Positions 33,373-42,319 of a stretch of 64,000 nucleotides of DNA are shown one piece after another. Position 1 is the first letter of the stretch. Each line of letters opens with the position of its first letter. A program made the position numbers and the translations under genes. Under the pieces are notes generated by a model. That model worked only from the letters and a program-made list of their open reading frames with translations, was not told where the DNA came from and ran no database searches. This stretch comes from Balneola sp. (GTDB lineage Bacteria > Bacteroidota > Rhodothermia > Balneolales > Balneolaceae): the NCBI GenBank assembly GCA_003712055.1, contig RHLJ01000002.1, positions 1-64,000 of the forward strand, given 5' to 3'.

Positions 33373-33735
33373 TTAGCGAAAGGCATCCGGAATATGCTCA
33401 ATTAAAGGAGGGAGATTTTCTTCTTTAAGAATACTGATCACATCAAAACGAAGAGGGGAGTCGTGGGCATTATTTTCTATTACCCATGTTTCTGCCGCTT
33501 TGAAAACGTGGGCTACTTTTGCTTCCGTTACGTGTTCCAAAGGAGACCCAAACTTTGTGGATGAGCGCATTTTTACTTCCAGAAATACAATAAAGGAATC
33601 ATCTTTAGCAATGATGTCAACTTCAGAATGCCCGGAGTAATAATTCCGGTCCAAAATTTCCCATCCCTTAGTTAATAAAAACTCACAAGCCAGGTCTTCT
33701 GCTTTATTTCCGATATGGCGATGAGTTTCAGTCAC
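33373..33735 (-). CDS. yraN: YraN (UPF0102) family protein, nuclease-like fold
   Basis: A 120-residue protein with the small PD-(D/E)XK-like fold of the YraN family: an N-terminal helix with GNKAEDLACEFLLTKGW, then the acidic site NYYSGHSEVDIIAKDD and FLEVKMRSS. The enzymatic role of the family is not settled; a DNA-processing function is suggested by the fold. Its start overlaps the end of the regulator gene upstream by 8 bases. Confidence 0.9.
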   Translation of the reverse strand: MTETHRHIGNKAEDLACEFLLTKGWEILDRNYYSGHSEVDIIAKDDSFIVFLEVKMRSSTKFGSPLEHVTEAKVAHVFKAAETWVIENNAHDSPLRFDVISILKEENLPPLIEHIPDAFR

Positions 33736-34306
33736 TGGGAGTTATTTTCTCTTTTATCGACTCCTTAACCTCCACCAATTTGACAAGCTGCTTCAAAAAG
33801 CCAAGGTTTTTCTTGTTGATATATGGAAGAAGTGCACTTGTGAAGCGCTCAAACATTTCGAGGAAGTCGTTATAGTTTTCGATTCGTTGTTTGAATTCCT
33901 GGCTTTCCTGGTCTTCGAGTCCCCCTGCTTCAAGGGTTTTAATGCATTCCTTAAGCTCTGCTCTAATGGGTGCTATTTCTTGTTGCTGCCGTTCTCTGAT
34001 TATGGTTGAAACAATTTTCCAAACATCTGTTTCGGCTGAGTAATAGTCTTTTCGATCTCCTTCAACTTTAACTTTGTGAATGAGCTCCCAATCAAGAAGA
34101 CGGCGCAGGTTCATATTTGCATTACCACGGCTGATGTCCAGTATCTCCATGATAGTGTCAGTATCCAGCGGATTTGATTCGGCATATAGAAGAGCATGGA
34201 TTTGAGACATCGTCTTGTTGATCCCCCATGCAGAGGCCATGTCTCCCCAAAGCTTAACAAATTGATCAAGCGCTTTCTGGTAAGATTGCGAATGAGCCGG
34301 ATTCAT
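33728..34306 (-). CDS. GbsR/MarR-type transcriptional regulator
   Basis: A 192-residue protein with a winged-helix domain in the first half (MSQIHALLYAESNPLDTDTIMEILDISRGNANMNLRRLLDWELIHKVKVEGDRKDYYSAE) and a long helical C-terminal half, as in GbsR-like MarR relatives. Known relatives control osmoprotectant or transport genes; the target here is unknown. It overlaps yraN by 8 bases and begins 12 bases after the GH5 lipoprotein gene ends, so the three may share transcripts. Confidence 0.87.
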   Translation of the reverse strand: MNPAHSQSYQKALDQFVKLWGDMASAWGINKTMSQIHALLYAESNPLDTDTIMEILDISRGNANMNLRRLLDWELIHKVKVEGDRKDYYSAETDVWKIVSTIIRERQQQEIAPIRAELKECIKTLEAGGLEDQESQEFKQRIENYNDFLEMFERFTSALLPYINKKNLGFLKQLVKLVEVKESIKEKITPSD

Positions 34307-34318
34307 CTGGTTTAATTG

Positions 34319-36055
34319 TTAATTGATGGTAAGCAAGCTGATATTAAAACCTCCTGAAGTAACTTCAAACCGTAAGGTATGTGTCCCTTCCTCAAATTCA
34401 TAAGAACCTACCTGAAGCTGCTGCCACGACTGATTTCCTCCTGTATTTTGAACAGATACTTCACTGCCAATTATTTGATTATTCAATTTCAGGCGGAAGC
34501 GGCCGGTATTTCCCGGAGAAGAAACTCTGGCGACAATATCGTACGTGCCGGTTGCAGTTACATTCACTGTATACTCCATCCACTCTCCGGTATCTATCCA
34601 TCCAATATTATAATCTGTGGCCAGGTCGTCACTAGATTGAATATCTACACCATCGTTTCGGTATTCCCATCCCTGATTTCCGGTACTTTGAATCTCATCT
34701 CCGCTTACTCTTTTGTACGCGTTATCGAAATAGGAAATTCCATTCATACCGATATCATAGTTTACCATTTCAATGTTACCAGGGATATTTAACTCAGTGT
34801 AGGGAACACCTTCCGTGCCAAATGATGGTGAAAACAAAGAGGCGATCACATCCGGGCGAAAGGTGTTGTTTTCAATCTTTAAACCTTCTGCCATTTCAAA
34901 GAGACCATCTCGTGCTTCTGCTTCGGTTGGCCTTGGCCCCTCATCTTTCCAGTAAGCAACTACTTTATCGTAATTATCATTAGTTGGTGAAGAAAGAGGG
35001 GAGGTAATAGTTTCGAGTTTCTTATGTGTCCACCAATTCCAGCCAATGTTCAGGCCTTCCACTAATTGCACGGTTTCATAAAACCATCCATTTGAGTTCT
35101 CACCCGTTTCGCCGAGCCAGAGTGGTACATCGTACTGCTCTCTGATATTAAGCAGGTATTGGATGGTTCCCTGATCGGTTTCATTCCAATACTTATGGAA
35201 TGCATAAACCATATTATCATCAAATGGGGGATAGAGGTAATCGAAAGTGGTAGCAAAGTAATTGCCTTCAATAAACAAGATGTGGTTTTGATCGATTGCT
35301 CTAATCGCAGTAACAGCCTGGCCGTAGAATCGAGCTAAATCGCGACCATCGTAAGGAGCAGGAGTTACTGGTTCGTTTATAATATCATAGCCTATAATGA
35401 TATTTTCATCTTTATATCGTCGGGCGATTTTTTCCCAAATCTCGATGGCTATTGGCCAGTAAGTTTCACTTTCAGTCCAGAACCGGGCTTCACCATCGCT
35501 ATCAGCAATTGCTCCATCGCTTTGAGCTCCGGGAGCAGCATGCATATCTAAAATTACGTCCACTCGATGACGCTTACACCAAACAAGTAATTCGTCAATA
35601 CGCTCAAAACCTTCATCGATAAAACCACCTGCTTCAATGTCATAAAAAAGGTTGTAGTGAAAGGGGATTCGAACATGATCAACTCCCCATGCTTTCATTT
35701 CTTCTATATCCTGTTCGGTTACATAGTTGTCACGAAATAACTGCGTCCACTCCTCTGCACCACTTTCACCTATCAAGTCAGCAACCTGGTTGAATATTTC
35801 AGTAGCTCCTTCGCCAGCGGGATGAGTAATCCTGAACATATATCCTTCAGGAAGTAACCACCCTCCAAGACCAAAACCTTTAATTACTACTGGTTCGCCC
35901 TGACGGTTCAGGATTTGTTGTCCATCTGTTTTAAAAAAACCGGTTTCATTAAACCCATTTACATCATCGTCACCAGACGATCCGGTACTGGATTTACAGC
36001 TGCTAATGCTTAGTATTATTAGTACTAAAAAGAATGAATAGTGTAGTGCTCTCAT
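34319..36055 (-). CDS. GH5-family glycoside hydrolase lipoprotein with C-terminal CBM6-like domain
   Basis: A 578-residue lipoprotein: signal MRALHYSFFLVLIILSISSC with lipid-carrying Cys20, then a Ser/Gly/Asp linker. Residues 45-400 form a cellulase-type TIM barrel with the acid/base Glu228 in YDIINEPV and nucleophile Glu316 in PLWLGETGEN. Residues 430-578 form a carbohydrate-binding beta sandwich (NIGWIDTGEWMEYTVNVTATGTYDIVARVSS...GGNQSWQQ), like CBM6. It probably trims a beta-glucan or related polysaccharide at the cell surface; no SusC/SusD pair adjoins it. Confidence 0.92.
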   Translation of the reverse strand: MRALHYSFFLVLIILSISSCKSSTGSSGDDDVNGFNETGFFKTDGQQILNRQGEPVVIKGFGLGGWLLPEGYMFRITHPAGEGATEIFNQVADLIGESGAEEWTQLFRDNYVTEQDIEEMKAWGVDHVRIPFHYNLFYDIEAGGFIDEGFERIDELLVWCKRHRVDVILDMHAAPGAQSDGAIADSDGEARFWTESETYWPIAIEIWEKIARRYKDENIIIGYDIINEPVTPAPYDGRDLARFYGQAVTAIRAIDQNHILFIEGNYFATTFDYLYPPFDDNMVYAFHKYWNETDQGTIQYLLNIREQYDVPLWLGETGENSNGWFYETVQLVEGLNIGWNWWTHKKLETITSPLSSPTNDNYDKVVAYWKDEGPRPTEAEARDGLFEMAEGLKIENNTFRPDVIASLFSPSFGTEGVPYTELNIPGNIEMVNYDIGMNGISYFDNAYKRVSGDEIQSTGNQGWEYRNDGVDIQSSDDLATDYNIGWIDTGEWMEYTVNVTATGTYDIVARVSSPGNTGRFRLKLNNQIIGSEVSVQNTGGNQSWQQLQVGSYEFEEGTHTLRFEVTSGGFNISLLTIN

Positions 36056-36110
36056 AACAAATAAATTTCCTTCAAAATAACAAAGAAGGGATTAAATACC
36101 ATCAAACGGC

Positions 36111-36401
36111 TTATTCTGAGGAATCGTTTTTGGAAGATTTTTCGGTAGAAGTTGAAGAGTTTTTTTCGGATGAGTCAGAAGCTTTTTCAGTGGTTGTTTT
36201 TTCTGAGGCTTCTTTTTTTCCTCCATTTTTATAATCAGTCACATACCATCCTTCGCCCTTGTAAACCACACCGCCTCCACCTGATACAACACGCCGAACT
36301 TTTTGCCCTGTTGTGGGGCAAGTGGTTAAAGGATCGTCACTCATTTTTTGAATGATGTCAAAAGTAGTACCGTCTTCTCGTTTGTACTCGTAAGTGGGCA
36401 T
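36111..36401 (-). CDS. FmdB-like small protein lacking zinc-ribbon cysteines
   Basis: A 96-residue protein starting MPTYEYKREDGTTFDIIQKMSDDPLTTCPTTGQKVRRVVSGGGG, which matches FmdB-type zinc-ribbon proteins except that YEYRCxxCG has become YEYKREDG and the second pair has one Cys left. The second half is a low-complexity Ser/Lys/Glu/Thr tail. Metal binding is therefore doubtful. It stands alone between the GH5 gene and pdxH on the same strand. Confidence 0.82.
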   Translation of the reverse strand: MPTYEYKREDGTTFDIIQKMSDDPLTTCPTTGQKVRRVVSGGGGVVYKGEGWYVTDYKNGGKKEASEKTTTEKASDSSEKNSSTSTEKSSKNDSSE

Positions 36402-36472
36402 GCTGATTTGCTGGTTTGAATAGTCAAAGTTTGCTAAATCTAACTAAAGGTTAGAATCGAGTACAACTTTTA

Positions 36473-37048
36473 CTAAGGTTGAAGTTTTTTTATCACCCAG
36501 TTTTGACTATCCATCGTAAACAAGGTTCGATCATGAAATCTGGATTCACTAAATTCAAGGAACTCAATTTTAAGGGGATTAATTTTAAAACCACCCCAAT
36601 GTTCCGGTACTGGAACTTCAGTGCCTTTTAGCTCTTCTCTTTTAGAATTGAATTGTTCAATAAGTTGATTAGTATCCGAAACAGGAGAACTTTGCTCCGA
36701 TACAACACTAACTACTTTGGAGTCAAAATTTCGCTCTTCAAAAAAGCGTCCCGCTATATCAGCTTCCAATGGTTCAACGTCTCCTTGTATTCGGACCTGC
36801 CGTTCAGTTTCAGTCCACCAAAATGTAAGAGAGGCTTTTGGTATAGCTTTCAGTTCTAGCCCTTTTGAAGAATTAGTAGGTCCGGTTATAATGAAATTAC
36901 CCTCATAAACAGCTTTTAGAGATACAAAGCGAGCATTTGGGTATCCATCCAATCCTATTGTTGAAAGGCAGCAAGCCGATGGGATTTGTACCGAGCTTTT
37001 GAAGAGTTCCTCTTTATACCACTCCTCAAATTTTGAAATAGGGTTCAT
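36473..37048 (-). CDS. pdxH: Pyridoxamine 5'-phosphate oxidase
   Basis: Oxidises pyridoxamine or pyridoxine phosphate to pyridoxal phosphate with FMN. 191 residues with NARFVSLKAVYEGNFIITGPTNSSKGLEL, LTFWWTETERQVRIQGDVEPLEADIAGRFFEER, PVPEHWGGFKINPLKIEFLEFSESRFHDR and the C-terminal WVIKKLQP, all in family order. Its start shares one base with the stop of the PLP-dependent aminotransferase (TAATG), so cofactor maker and cofactor user are translationally coupled. Confidence 0.94.
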   Translation of the reverse strand: MNPISKFEEWYKEELFKSSVQIPSACCLSTIGLDGYPNARFVSLKAVYEGNFIITGPTNSSKGLELKAIPKASLTFWWTETERQVRIQGDVEPLEADIAGRFFEERNFDSKVVSVVSEQSSPVSDTNQLIEQFNSKREELKGTEVPVPEHWGGFKINPLKIEFLEFSESRFHDRTLFTMDSQNWVIKKLQP

Positions 37049-38241
37049 TACTTAAGAGTAGCCAATCCTTGTTTAAATCTTTTCATTGCTTCCTCAAGTT
37101 CTTCCATAGAGGCAGCATAGCTCATTCTGAGTCCATTTGGTTCGCCGAATGCATCTCCGGGTACACAAGCCAATCCATACTCATCTAGCAGGTACATACA
37201 TAACTCGGTTGAAGTAGAAATTTGTTCTCCACCAGGTGTAGCTGTGCCTAGGTATGCTGAGATATCCGGGAATACATAAAAGGCACCACCAGGAGTGAAG
37301 CAACTTACACCATCAATAGCATTTAAAGAACTTACCATAAAATCCCTGCGCTTTTTGAATTCATTCCGCATTGCAAACACTTCAGATAGGTCATTGGTAT
37401 ATGCAGCAAGTCCTGCTGCCTGAGAAATAGAAGATGGAGCGGAAGTTTCCTGGCTTTGAATTTTGGATACTGCTTTTACTATATCAGTATGTGCAGCTAA
37501 ATAGCCAAGCCTCCATCCTGTCATTGCAAAACCTTTAGAGAATCCATTCACTACGATTACCCGATCCTTCAAATCCGGGGCAACATTCAGAATGCTTACA
37601 TGCTCACCTTCAAATACGATGTATTCATAAATCTCGTCAGAGAGAACCTGAACGTCAGGGTATTTTCTTAATACAGCTGCCAAGCCTTCTAAATCCTCTT
37701 TGCTATAACAGGAGCCTGTAGGGTTTGAGGGCGAGCAAAGAATTAGTAACCGGGTTTTATCAGTTATTGCTTGCTCTAATTGCGTTGGAGTAAGTCTGAA
37801 ATCGTTCTCAAAAGAGGTACGAACAGTTATTGCAGTACCTTCTGCCAGCCGAACCATTTCGGGGTATGAAACCCAGTAAGGAGCAGGTATTATTACTTCA
37901 TCTCCTTTGTTTATGGTTGCAAGTATTGCAAATCCTACTGATTGCTTGGCCCCGTTAGAGCAGATTATTTGAGAAGGATCATAATCAAACTCATTATCTC
38001 GTTTAAGTTTAGCAGAAATTGCCTCCCTAAGCTCAGGAGTACCGGGATTCATGGTATAACCATGCTGGCCTTCATTAATAGCTTTTATAGCTGCTTCGCA
38101 AATGTAAGCAGGGGTTTTAAAATCCGGTTCACCAGCGCTAAGAGATACAATTGATTTTCCTTCTCTGCGGAGTTCTTTAGCTCGTCCTGTTACTTTTAGA
38201 GTAGCTGACGGCTGAACATTTTGTGCTCTTTGTGAGATCAT
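37048..38241 (-). CDS. PLP-dependent class I aminotransferase (aspartate aminotransferase-like)
   Basis: A 397-residue fold-type I aminotransferase. It shows SLSAGEPDFKTP near residue 34-45, SNGAKQSV near 94, PAPYWVSYPEM near 123, LCSPSNPTGSCYS near 167, the PLP lysine in VVNGFSKGFAMTGWRLGY near 232, and the substrate arginine in LRMSYAASMEELEEAMKR at the end. This is the aspartate/prephenate aminotransferase subgroup. First gene of a pair with pdxH. Confidence 0.92.
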   Translation of the reverse strand: MISQRAQNVQPSATLKVTGRAKELRREGKSIVSLSAGEPDFKTPAYICEAAIKAINEGQHGYTMNPGTPELREAISAKLKRDNEFDYDPSQIICSNGAKQSVGFAILATINKGDEVIIPAPYWVSYPEMVRLAEGTAITVRTSFENDFRLTPTQLEQAITDKTRLLILCSPSNPTGSCYSKEDLEGLAAVLRKYPDVQVLSDEIYEYIVFEGEHVSILNVAPDLKDRVIVVNGFSKGFAMTGWRLGYLAAHTDIVKAVSKIQSQETSAPSSISQAAGLAAYTNDLSEVFAMRNEFKKRRDFMVSSLNAIDGVSCFTPGGAFYVFPDISAYLGTATPGGEQISTSTELCMYLLDEYGLACVPGDAFGEPNGLRMSYAASMEELEEAMKRFKQGLATLK

Positions 38242-38311
38242 TTAATGAAGACTTGTATTGAAATGAATGAGAGGAGGAAAATAGATAAAAAGGAAATAAG
38301 TGAATAGGAGC

Positions 38312-38806
38312 TTATTTATTTCCGAATTTATTTTTAAGTGCTTCGGACACATTTTCGGGGACAAACGATGATAGATCTCCACCCCAGTAAGCAACCTCTT
38401 TCACAAGGGAAGCGGAGATGAAAGTGAAATGCTCATCCGGCATTAAAAAAACAGTATCAACTGTGGGAGCGAGGCGCTTGTTCGTGAGCGCCATTCTAAA
38501 TTCATATTCGAAATCCGAAATCTGTCGCACACCTCTGATCAGAGTATTTGCATTCAATTTTTGAGCATGGTTTACAAGGAGTCCGGTAAACTTGCCTACT
38601 TCAATATTTTGTGCCCATTCCTTATCAGCCAGGCACTCGTGTATTAATGCCAATCGTTCGTCTCCAGAAAAGACAGCATTTTTTTCCTTATTTACTGCTA
38701 CAGTAACAATGACCTTGTCAAAAAGGTTAGTTGCACGCTCCAGGATATCGAGGTGACCAAAAGTAATTGGATCGAATGAGCCAGGGTATAACGCGATGTG
38801 TTTCAT
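38312..38806 (-). CDS. coaD: Pantetheine-phosphate adenylyltransferase
   Basis: Makes dephospho-CoA from 4'-phosphopantetheine and ATP. 164 residues with YPGSFDPITFGHLDILERA (the TxGH nucleotide motif), NANTLIRGVRQISDFEYE near 90-107, and the C-terminal FTFISASLVKEVAYWGGDLSSFVP. The start overlaps the stop of rsmD by 4 bases, the usual rsmD-coaD arrangement. Confidence 0.96.
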   Translation of the reverse strand: MKHIALYPGSFDPITFGHLDILERATNLFDKVIVTVAVNKEKNAVFSGDERLALIHECLADKEWAQNIEVGKFTGLLVNHAQKLNANTLIRGVRQISDFEYEFRMALTNKRLAPTVDTVFLMPDEHFTFISASLVKEVAYWGGDLSSFVPENVSEALKNKFGNK

Positions 38807-39369
38807 AGCTGATTTTTTTCTGAATCTACCGGATGCTTTTCAAAAATACTAACGGTAGTACGTCCATAGGCCTTACTAAAAAAACAATGTGGGTGATCTT
38901 TATAATTATGGTACTTGTCGTGTTCCAGAATAAACCAGCCTTCCTCACCTAGCCAGCTATTATCAAGAATCTGATTAATCATTTCATCCATCCAGGGATA
39001 GTTGTAGGGAGGATCGCAAAAGATGAAATCGTAAGGAATAGGATTCCCATTTAAAAACCGTTGTACATCTGATATTGTAGTTCTTACCTGAGCTTCTATA
39101 CCAAATTCGAGAGCAGTCTTCTCTATGAGCTGGATATTTCTTGCTTCAATATCTACATAACTAACACTTTTCGCTCCTCTTGAAATAGCTTCAAAGCCAA
39201 GGCTCCCTGAACCTCCAAATAAATCCAGAACTACCGAACCATCAATGTATTTATAAGCTTCAATCTTATTAAAGATACTTTCTCTTGTTCGGTCAGTAGT
39301 AGGTCTTACGTCCATTCCTTTCGGAATTTCGAATCGCCTCCCTTTAAGTTTACCTGTTATGATCCTCAT
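38803..39369 (-). CDS. rsmD: 16S rRNA (guanine966-N2)-methyltransferase
   Basis: Methylates G966 of 16S rRNA during small-subunit assembly. The 188-residue protein begins MRIITGKLKGRRFEIPKG and carries VRPTTDRTRESIFNKI, the methyl-donor site VLDLFGGSGSLGFEAISRGA, and the catalytic FCDPPYNYP. I use the ATG at 39369 rather than a TTG at 39390, because the family starts at MRIITG. The leader upstream is a dispersed repeat. Confidence 0.95.
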   Translation of the reverse strand: MRIITGKLKGRRFEIPKGMDVRPTTDRTRESIFNKIEAYKYIDGSVVLDLFGGSGSLGFEAISRGAKSVSYVDIEARNIQLIEKTALEFGIEAQVRTTISDVQRFLNGNPIPYDFIFCDPPYNYPWMDEMINQILDNSWLGEEGWFILEHDKYHNYKDHPHCFFSKAYGRTTVSIFEKHPVDSEKNQL

Positions 39370-39394
39370 AAGTAATAAGTAAGGTTTCAATTTC

Positions 39395-39485
39395 TGTCAT
39401 TTTGACCAGAGGGAGAAATCTAAAATTCCTTTTGCATCTTCAAAACCTTTAGATTTTTCAATCGCTTCGCTTCTTCGAAATGACA
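39395..39485. repeat. Dispersed GTCATT...AATGACA repeat
   Basis: The element starts TGTCATTTTGACC and ends CTTCGAAATGACA, so its ends are inverted. Inside, AAATCTAAA (39416-39424) pairs with TTTAGATTT (39448-39456). It separates rsmD from DUF3822. It is the most complete copy of this family in the window; half-copies are at 11320-11350 and 2873-2983. Confidence 0.7.
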
Positions 39486-39493
39486 ACACATTT

Positions 39494-40354
39494 TTAAAAG
39501 TCTAGAGAGAGTAATATGGCTGGAAACGCTGCAGCAAGGTCAAAACCATAAGTTTCTTCTTCTGCAACAACTCCGATTTCGTTGAGCGTATTCAGGTTAA
39601 TTATTACTGAACTCTTATCCCAAAGACCGTGTAGAGTTTGTTCTACTTCATAGGTTTCATGGCCGAAAAGATAGATGTTCTCATGTAACCCTTTCATCCA
39701 GTTATTATGAAGAGTATGCTGAAGCCAGTGATAAGCTAAGTCAGCAATTTGATCAAATTTTATAAATGTCGAAGCTCTGAATTTTCCCAGAAGGTAAGAA
39801 GTGATTGAGATCACATCCTTATGGCATCCAATCATTAAGAAAGAGCCACCAGGTTTATTAAATGATGACCACTTGGTAGCTAGCTCAAAATCACTGGCGA
39901 ACTCAGTGGTTCCAACTTTCTCGGTAAGTTGATCAAACCCTTGCATCACATTTCTGCGCCGGATACTTAAAAACTTGTATTCCGGTTTACTAACTGCATG
40001 CCAGGTGGGTTCAATATCTTTGCGATCAATTCCTTTCATAATGATGGCAAGATGATCTTCTCGCTCATCGGCATTATCATACACTACTTTTGGAAGAGAA
40101 GTCCAGCATTCGTAGCCTGGATACGTTGCCGAACGAACAGATTGCAGGTTATAATCTACACGCAGTTTTTCGAATGTGGCTTTAATATGCGGGAATTGTT
40201 CGGAATGCTGATTACTTATCGCATCAGCCACATCAAAATTGAAATCAAAACAACCTATACGCGATAGGTGTTTATCATTAGTCGGATCATTTATGGCATA
40301 AAAAAGCCGATCGGAAAAAAAACAAACACCTAAATTTGCAGATGCTTCATCCAT
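39494..40354 (-). CDS. DUF3822 family protein
   Basis: A 286-residue protein of a family that is, as I recall, nearly confined to Bacteroidota and often placed next to rsmD and coaD, as here. It reads as two similar lobes: LGVCFFSDRLFYAIND near the start, GGSFLMIGCHKDVISITSYLLGKFRASTFIKFDQIADLAYHWL in the second half, and ENIYLFGHETYEVEQTLHGLWDKSSVIINLN near the end. This lobed pattern recalls actin-like (PilM-type) proteins, though I cannot prove the fold. Its start shares one base with the stop of the pseudopilin-like gene (TAATG). Confidence 0.82.
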   Translation of the reverse strand: MDEASANLGVCFFSDRLFYAINDPTNDKHLSRIGCFDFNFDVADAISNQHSEQFPHIKATFEKLRVDYNLQSVRSATYPGYECWTSLPKVVYDNADEREDHLAIIMKGIDRKDIEPTWHAVSKPEYKFLSIRRRNVMQGFDQLTEKVGTTEFASDFELATKWSSFNKPGGSFLMIGCHKDVISITSYLLGKFRASTFIKFDQIADLAYHWLQHTLHNNWMKGLHENIYLFGHETYEVEQTLHGLWDKSSVIINLNTLNEIGVVAEEETYGFDLAAAFPAILLSLDF

Positions 40355-40827
40355 TAATTCCAGTTAGGAGCGTTTCGCATCGTTGTTCTGGAAAGGCTGC
40401 CTATTAAATCGTCAGAATCAGGATCCTCTAACAAATAAAGAGGCGGGCGCAGGGTATCGTTTAAAGTATATGAAAAACGTTCACCAGAGCGCGGTGCCAG
40501 AATGATTGATTCCGGAGAATATGTTAATGGGGGAATTTGTTGGAACAGTGTATCTCCCATCGCTACCATTAAAGAATCGGTTTGTAAATAAGTAACAATA
40601 CTATCTAAACCGCCATCAGTGGGAGGGAAGTGACCGAATTTAGCTTCGTACTGAACAAGAGCATCCTTAAGGGAAAGCATACGAGCTCGAACTCGTTCAG
40701 TCTCAGCCTGGCGTTCTTCAACAATCTTGTATGGAGTTACTATAGAATCATATAACCACCATGATAGAGCAAGTATAACAACCCCAAGTACTACACTTAA
40801 AATTTTGTTTCGAGTATCAATATTCAT
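40354..40827 (-). CDS. Single-pass membrane protein with pseudopilin-like traits
   Basis: A 157-residue protein with one N-terminal hydrophobic helix (KILSVVLGVVILALSWWLYDSI, about residues 8-29), a helical stalk (VEERQAETERVRARMLSLKDALVQYEAKFGHFPPTDGGLDSIVTYL) and a small C-terminal domain. The stalk wording is close to that of type II secretion pseudopilins (a helix ending in YxxxxGxxPxxxxGLxxL). A prepilin peptidase site (Gly-Phe-Thr) is not evident, so this would be an anchored, not processed, relative. It is translationally coupled to DUF3822. Function unknown. Confidence 0.65.
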   Translation of the reverse strand: MNIDTRNKILSVVLGVVILALSWWLYDSIVTPYKIVEERQAETERVRARMLSLKDALVQYEAKFGHFPPTDGGLDSIVTYLQTDSLMVAMGDTLFQQIPPLTYSPESIILAPRSGERFSYTLNDTLRPPLYLLEDPDSDDLIGSLSRTTMRNAPNWN

Positions 40828-40996
40828 CTGAAAAGAAAGATAATTAGTTAGTGTATTCTGTGAAAAACGAATGAAGAAAATACACGCACCCCTTTATAGA
40901 TGCAACCTAGATGAATAAACCAAAAAATAACACAACAATAATTTAACTTATACACATTCTTTACGCCCGAATAATAAAATCTAAAAAACTGTTGGA

Positions 40997-42319
40997 TTGA
41001 ATAAGCAGATTTTAAGACTGGCTGTACCAAACGTCATCAGCAATCTGTCTGTCCCTCTTTTGGGGGTTATCGATACCGCAGTAGTTGGCCATTTAGAACA
41101 CATTTACTATTTGGGAGCTATCGCAGTTGGTAGTATCATATTTGATTTTATTTTTTGGGGCTTTGGATTTCTTAGAATGGGGACCACTGGTTTGGTAGCT
41201 CAGGCATTTGGTGCTGGTGACGAACGGGAAACTCGTATTTTGTTAATAAGGGTGTTGTCAGTCGCGGCTATAGCCAGTGTATTAATCCTCTTATTACAAT
41301 ATCCCCTAATAGAAATTTCGCTTTTAATAGTGAATGCAAGTCCGGAAGTAGAAGCTTATACCCGCTTGTATTACCACATCAGGATTTTTGCAGCGCCTGC
41401 TACGCTAGCCTTATTCAGTATCAATGGCTGGTTCCTGGGTATGCAAAACTCAACGTATCCAATGATAATCACCATAGTGCTTAACATCTGCAATATTGGG
41501 CTAAACCTGTTGTTCGTATTCCAGTTTGGGATGAATGTGGATGGGGTGGCATGGGGAAGTTTAGTTGCCAGTTATATAGGATTATTACTGGCCATTCTAC
41601 TGTACAAGAAAAAATATTCAACCCTTAGTTTGAGCGTGAACATTTTAGAAATATTTAAAACGAATGAACTGTATAAGTTCTTCTCAGTTAACAGGGATAT
41701 TTTTATCCGGACTTTATGTCTCATTTTCTCTTATGCGTTCTTCACAGCTAAGTCCGCAGAGTCAGGTGATATTGTCCTGGCAGCCAATACTATCCTCCTT
41801 CAGTTATGGTATATTAGTGCTTATGGAATAGATGGATTCGCTTTTGCAGCGGAAAGTCTGGTTGGAAGATTTACAGGGGCAGGGGATACTAAAAAACTAA
41901 ATCAGTCTATTAAATACAGTATCCTTTGGGGGCTTGGAATAGGAATTGCTTCTACATTGGTTTATGCACTTTTTGGAAAAGGTATTATTACCCTGTTTAC
42001 GGACAAATCAGAGGTGATTCAAGCCGCAACGATTGTATTAACATGGACAATTATAGCTCCATTAATCAATAGTATCTGTTTCATATGGGATGGAGTTTAT
42101 ATTGGAGCTACCGAAACAGTTATTATGCGTAATTCAATGTTGATTGCAACAATACTTTGTTTCCTTCCGGCATATTATATAGCTGAGCCACTTATAGGAG
42201 GGCATGCACTTTGGTTTGCTATGACTTTTTTCATGTTAGTGAGAGGAGTTACGCTTACTGCTTGGGCTCCTAAACGAATTTTCTTACCATCTATAACAAA
42301 TCCATATCTGAAGCAATGA
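40997..42319 (+). CDS. MATE family efflux transporter
   Basis: A 440-residue inner-membrane exporter with about 12 hydrophobic helices in two halves. It opens NKQILRLAVPNVISNLSVPLLGVIDTAVVGHL, the hallmark MATE N-terminus, and shows GLVAQAFGAGDERE near residue 70. The DinF-like branch, which uses Na+ or H+ to expel drugs or toxic compounds, is the likeliest match. TTG start. The stop overlaps the SixA-like gene by 4 bases. Confidence 0.92.
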   Translation: MNKQILRLAVPNVISNLSVPLLGVIDTAVVGHLEHIYYLGAIAVGSIIFDFIFWGFGFLRMGTTGLVAQAFGAGDERETRILLIRVLSVAAIASVLILLLQYPLIEISLLIVNASPEVEAYTRLYYHIRIFAAPATLALFSINGWFLGMQNSTYPMIITIVLNICNIGLNLLFVFQFGMNVDGVAWGSLVASYIGLLLAILLYKKKYSTLSLSVNILEIFKTNELYKFFSVNRDIFIRTLCLIFSYAFFTAKSAESGDIVLAANTILLQLWYISAYGIDGFAFAAESLVGRFTGAGDTKKLNQSIKYSILWGLGIGIASTLVYALFGKGIITLFTDKSEVIQAATIVLTWTIIAPLINSICFIWDGVYIGATETVIMRNSMLIATILCFLPAYYIAEPLIGGHALWFAMTFFMLVRGVTLTAWAPKRIFLPSITNPYLKQ

